A stretch of DNA of 16,864 nt. Origin: an uncultured Caulobacter sp. GTDB lineage: Bacteria; Pseudomonadota; Alphaproteobacteria; Caulobacterales; Caulobacteraceae. Below the pieces are notes generated by a model, which was not told where the DNA came from, searched no databases, and saw nothing but the letters and a program-made list of their open reading frames with translations. Location of the stretch: assembly GCA_937925635.1 (NCBI GenBank), contig CALALX010000002.1:1-16864 (forward strand), written 5' to 3'. The position numbers and the translations under genes are program-made. This document shows positions 14,118 through 16,864 of this stretch, piece after piece. Position 1 is the first letter of the stretch. Each line of letters begins with the position of its first letter.

Positions 14118-14806
14118 GCCGATTGCGCCTTCTGGCGCCTGTAGAGCGCCTCGAAGCCGGCGGCCATGAAGGTCACGAAGCGGTCGCGGACGGCTTCGAA
14201 GTCGTCTGACCGGCAGAGGTTGCTCGACAGTCGGTCGATCCGGCCGGTGCGCGACAGGATCAGGGAGTAGGCGCCTGAAGTGAACTGGAAGCTCCAGAAC
14301 AGGTCCTCCGCCTTCGCATCCGGGAGGGCCTTCTGGAGCAGGCCGATCAGGCGCAGGACCAGCGGATCGAAATAGGTGTCCATCTTCTCCGCGCCGTAGC
14401 CCGGGGCGTTGTTCACCTGGGAGAAGATGCGGCCGAAGTTCCGCCAGCCGTCGTCGCCGGCGATGTACACGTCGAAGGCCGCGTCATAGTAGGCGCGCAG
14501 GGCGCCTTCGAGGGTGGGGCGGTCGCCGGCCTCGGCCTCGTAGACGTCTAGGCCGGCCGTCCGCGCGGTCACCGCAAACTCGACACGGCGCTCGAAGACC
14601 GCGTCGAACAGGGCCTTCTTGCCGTCGAAGTAGTAGTGGATCAGCGCCGGGTGGATGCCCATCCGGTCGGCGACGTCCTTGATCGTCACGCCGAAGTAGC
14701 CGAGCTGCGCAAACAGGTCCTCGGCTGTATCGAGGATCAGCTTCAGCGTCGCGGCCCGCTGCGCCTCGCGCTTGTTCGGGCCCTCCCGTTTCGGCTTTGC
14801 CGCCAT
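14114..14806 (-). CDS. TetR family transcriptional regulator (second)
   Basis: A 230-residue TetR-type regulator with the helix-turn-helix at about residues 40-66 (VTIKDVADRMGIHPALIHYYFDGKKALF), preceded by a basic tail KPKREGPNKREAQR. The C-terminal domain is helical and of unknown ligand. The frame is open to 14869, but ATG 14806 is preferred: AGGAAGG lies about 8 bases upstream on the minus strand, and the basic tail then begins immediately. The gene converges on the CoA ligase with overlapping stop codons and is divergent from the TonB receptor. Matching 20-bp operators lie before the receptor and before the ligase, so this protein most likely represses both and links uptake to activation of the substrate (inference). 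Confidence 0.9.
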   Translation of the reverse strand: MAAKPKREGPNKREAQRAATLKLILDTAEDLFAQLGYFGVTIKDVADRMGIHPALIHYYFDGKKALFDAVFERRVEFAVTARTAGLDVYEAEAGDRPTLEGALRAYYDAAFDVYIAGDDGWRNFGRIFSQVNNAPGYGAEKMDTYFDPLVLRLIGLLQKALPDAKAEDLFWSFQFTSGAYSLILSRTGRIDRLSSNLCRSDDFEAVRDRFVTFMAAGFEALYRRQKAQSA

Positions 14807-14923
14807 GCCTATCGGCCTTCCTGATCGGACGCGTCCGTGGAAGGCGCCGTCCACTCCGTTGACTAGCACGACGATGGGGCGGTGGCCCTACCGGGTCAAG
14901 CGACCGCCTGTCTGCGCACAAGT

Positions 14924-14943
14924 TTCATTTAGCGCTAAGTGAA
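14924..14943. promoter_or_regulatory. Operator before TonB receptor, copy of the ligase operator
   Basis: TTCAtTTAGCGCTAAgTGAA is a 20-bp palindrome with one mismatched pair, in the divergent region between TetR and the receptor. The overlapping segment 14927-14946 is identical, in inverted orientation, to 12557-12576 upstream of the CoA ligase. The two sites bracket the ligase-TetR pair. Confidence 0.65.
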
Positions 14944-14948
14944 TGAAA

Positions 14949-14977
14949 TTGACAGGCCGCCGCTGTTCGGGTTAGCC
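14949..14977 (+). promoter_or_regulatory. Candidate promoter for TonB receptor
   Basis: A perfect TTGACA (14949-14954) is followed after 17 bp by TTAGCC (14972-14977), a weak -10 acceptable in this group. The operator lies immediately upstream of the -35, so repression or activation at this promoter is plausible. Confidence 0.45.
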
Positions 14978-15008
14978 CTGCGTCAACAAGCAATAACGGG
15001 AGGGTTTG

Positions 15009-16637
15009 ATGGTCGATTTTCGGAGAAGCACGCGACGGGTCGCTCTGTCTGGAACGGCGTTAGCCGCCGCCTTCCTCGTGACGGCGGGACCCGCTTTGGC
15101 TCAGGCCCCGGCGCCCCAGGATGACGGGTCCACGACGCTTGAAGAGCTGATCGTCACAGGTTCCAGCATTCGCGGCGTACCACCGACCGGCTCAAACCTG
15201 ATCGCCGTGACGCGCGAGGATATCGAGGCCATCGGCGCGGCGAACACGCCGGACCTGATCGCCACCATTCCGCAGCTGAACAGCTTCAACACCGCGCCCC
15301 AGGCCAGCCTGGGCGGCTTCGGATCGTTCGCGCCGGGCATGCGCGGCCTGCCGGCCAGCGCGACGCTGCCCCTGATGAACGGTCACCGGCTGGTCGCCGC
15401 GGCGGCCAACGAGACCAACCCCGACTATCCGCTGATCCCGGGCCTGGCGCTGCAGCGCATCGAGGTCGTCGCCGACGGCGCTTCGTCGATCTACGGCTCG
15501 GACGCGGTCGCCGGCGTGGTCAACTTCATCACCCGCAAGGACTTCTCAGGCTTCGAGCTGAACGCCAGCTACGCCGACGCCGACAAGTACCACTCCGGCT
15601 ACATCGGGGCGCTGTATGGCGTCGACTGGGGCAGCGGCTCGCTGCTCGCCGCCTACCAGTACACCGAGAACGACAACCTGCTCGGCGGCGACCGCGACTA
15701 CCGGGTCCAGGACTTCCGGCCGTGGGGCGGCATCGACACCCGCGCCACCTCCTGTCCGTCGCCGAACGTGCTCGCGAACACCTCCTTCTGGTCGGCGATG
15801 CAAGGTGCGCCCGGCTTCACGTCGGCCAACTACTGCGACAACGGCGCTGTGGCCGACCTGCTCCCGAGTACGCGCCTGCACAGCCTGTTCGTGTCCGGAC
15901 GCCAGGCGCTGGGCGAGCACGCCACCCTGTGGGCGGAGGTTCTCTACACCGACCGGGAGGACGAGATCCGCGTCGCGCCGCCGGCGCAGACGATCTTCAT
16001 CTTCAACACCAACCCGTTCTTCCAGGGCCCCGCCGGGGCGAGCAACGAGTATGTCCTGTTCCGGCCGGACAACCTGATCGGGTCGGATCATTTCACCAAC
16101 ACCGACGAGCGGCAGGTCGGCAACGCGTCGTTCGGCATCGACTACCGCCTGCCGCGCGACCTCAATCTCAGCGTCTATGGCTCCCAGGGCTGGGCCGACA
16201 ACGACGCCTTCATTCCGCAGATCAATACCGCCGCGCTCGCCGCGGCGGCGGCCGGTACGACGACGGCCACCGCCGTCGACCCGTTCGGCGCGGGCACCTC
16301 TCCGGCGGTGCGTGCGGCGATCCTCAACTCCTCGACCGACGTCGCAATCGAGCAGCGCGTCAGCCTGGGCGCGGTGAAGCTGGACGGCCCGCTCATGGAC
16401 CTGCGCCACGGCACCGGCTGGCGCCTGGTGTCGGACGGCACGCTGCCGACGACCGCGGTCGACAAGCTGCGGCGGATCGACCTGGCCGACGAGCCCGAGG
16501 CCGACGGCGTGGTGGCCGCCTGGATGGAGCGCCACGGGGTGCATGCGGCCATCGTCCGGCCCGACCATTACGTCTTCGGCGCGGCGGCAAGCCCTGCCGG
16601 ACTGGCCACGCTGCTGGACCAATGGCATCGGCGCTGA
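15009..16637 (+). CDS. Truncated TonB-dependent receptor joined in frame to an MhpA-like C-terminus
   Basis: A 542-residue frame with two unrelated parts. Residues 1-32 are a signal peptide ending AGPALAQ. TLEELIVTGSSIRG (43-56) looks like the TonB box, and the plug domain continues to about 175 (QRIEVVADGASSIYGSDAVAGVVNFITRKDFSG). From there beta-barrel sequence runs to about residue 464 (KLDGPLMDL). Receptors of this type usually have 800-1000 residues, so roughly the second half of the barrel is missing. From about 466 the sequence (HGTGWRLVSD, then EADGVVAAWMERHGVHAAIVRPDHYVFGAA) matches the C-terminal end of MhpA-type FAD aromatic hydroxylases. Such a barrel should not fold, so this is a broken gene or an assembly join. 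ATG 15009 has GGAGGG upstream; a TTG precedes it. Divergent from TetR. Confidence 0.75.
   Translation: MVDFRRSTRRVALSGTALAAAFLVTAGPALAQAPAPQDDGSTTLEELIVTGSSIRGVPPTGSNLIAVTREDIEAIGAANTPDLIATIPQLNSFNTAPQASLGGFGSFAPGMRGLPASATLPLMNGHRLVAAAANETNPDYPLIPGLALQRIEVVADGASSIYGSDAVAGVVNFITRKDFSGFELNASYADADKYHSGYIGALYGVDWGSGSLLAAYQYTENDNLLGGDRDYRVQDFRPWGGIDTRATSCPSPNVLANTSFWSAMQGAPGFTSANYCDNGAVADLLPSTRLHSLFVSGRQALGEHATLWAEVLYTDREDEIRVAPPAQTIFIFNTNPFFQGPAGASNEYVLFRPDNLIGSDHFTNTDERQVGNASFGIDYRLPRDLNLSVYGSQGWADNDAFIPQINTAALAAAAAGTTTATAVDPFGAGTSPAVRAAILNSSTDVAIEQRVSLGAVKLDGPLMDLRHGTGWRLVSDGTLPTTAVDKLRRIDLADEPEADGVVAAWMERHGVHAAIVRPDHYVFGAAASPAGLATLLDQWHRR
16404..16637 (+). pseudogene. C-terminal remnant of an MhpA-like FAD monooxygenase
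   Basis: About 77 codons in the receptor's frame encode the thioredoxin-like tail seen in 3-(3-hydroxyphenyl)propionate hydroxylase-type flavoproteins, including the IVRPDHYVFGAA motif and a natural end at the TGA. The FAD-binding and catalytic parts are absent from the window. The boundary lies at about 16395-16415 and is set by change of family resemblance, not by a visible repeat. Confidence 0.6.
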
Positions 16638-16652
16638 CACGGCGCACCGGCG

Positions 16653-16718
16653 GGCACGGCCGCCACCGGCCGGCGATAGCTTGAAGCCCCACCGAAGCGC
16701 CGGGCAGCCGGCCGTGCC
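16653..16718. repeat. Long-loop inverted repeat after the chimeric gene
   Basis: GGCACGGCCG (16653-16662) and CGGCCGTGCC (16709-16718) are perfect 10-bp arms separated by 46 bp, just past the stop at 16637. It may form a hairpin or be chance in very GC-rich DNA. No T-run follows. Confidence 0.35.
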
Positions 16719-16864
16719 TTCGGCTCACTGCGTCGTCTGAAGCCGGCTCTTCTCGCCCCCTCACTACAATCCGGCCGATGCGGCCCGCCTTACTGCGCTT
16801 GCGAACGACCTGGACACTGGTGCTGGTGGCCTGGTTCGCGCAGTTTTTGTAGCTCGAGTCTCCC
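16719..16864 (+). other. Right-edge non-coding sequence with possible short frame
   Basis: No gene can be supported here. TACAAT occurs at 16765-16770 shortly before an ATG at 16778 that opens a 24-codon hydrophobic frame ending at TAG 16852. It resembles a promoter and the start of a membrane peptide but is too short to call. Confidence 0.2.

Noticed and set aside
15546..16640. Minus-strand open frame of 364 codons opposite the TonB receptor
   Set aside because: The translation is Val/Arg/Gly-rich without a domain and sits opposite a clear receptor sequence.
1..16864. CRISPR array, tRNA, rRNA, transposon ends or prophage
   Set aside because: I saw no regularly spaced repeats, no cloverleaf-type sequence, no transposase or integrase motifs and no terminal repeats of an insertion sequence.

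Overview
The window looks like a GC-rich alphaproteobacterial chromosome segment. A Caulobacterales (Phenylobacterium-like) or Sphingomonadales source is my inference from the TonB-dependent receptor style, the CYP153/ferredoxin pair and the density of TetR-controlled catabolic genes. I see no tRNA, rRNA, CRISPR array, transposase or intact insertion sequence. It is an accessory, metabolic locus rather than a housekeeping one.

Layout, left to right. (1) 57-1948: a fold-type IV transaminase resembling (R)-selective amine transaminases (+) converges on a short-chain dehydrogenase (-), with a strong hairpin between the stops. (2) 1949-5541: a divergent regulatory region, then a tightly packed + strand operon of two MFS transporters (overlapping stop/start) and an imine-reductase-family enzyme. 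(3) 5608-8831: a - strand block of a phytanoyl-CoA-dioxygenase-family Fe(II)/2-oxoglutarate enzyme, a D-amino acid dehydrogenase (dadA-like) and a TetR regulator. (4) 8832-12266: a divergent promoter with two matching 16-bp TetR-type operators, then a CYP153 cytochrome P450 fused in frame to a complete MFS transporter, a [2Fe-2S] ferredoxin and a MerR-type regulator whose ATG overlaps the ferredoxin stop. (5) 12267-14806: a roughly 390-bp non-coding stretch with an operator/promoter, an acyl-CoA ligase (+), and a convergent second TetR regulator sharing the same CTAG as stop codon. (6) 14807-16864: a second copy of the 20-bp operator, then a TonB-dependent receptor that breaks off in mid-barrel and continues in frame into what looks like the C-terminus of an MhpA-type flavoprotein hydroxylase.

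How the genes may work together (inference): the receptor and MFS proteins would import a substrate. CYP153 with its ferredoxin would hydroxylate a terminal methyl group, and the dioxygenase, SDR and CoA ligase would process the product towards an acyl-CoA. An (R)-selective transaminase run in the deaminating direction makes D-alanine from pyruvate, and the D-amino acid dehydrogenase would turn D-alanine back into pyruvate and ammonia. With the imine reductase this gives three enzymes of chiral amine chemistry in one locus, so a chiral or cyclic alkylamine is a reasonable guess for the substrate.

The most unusual item is the CYP153-MFS fusion. Its reading frame passes through a run of eight C in the interdomain linker, so the fusion must be checked against raw reads. 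The receptor-hydroxylase chimera at the right end also needs checking as either a real deletion or an assembly join.
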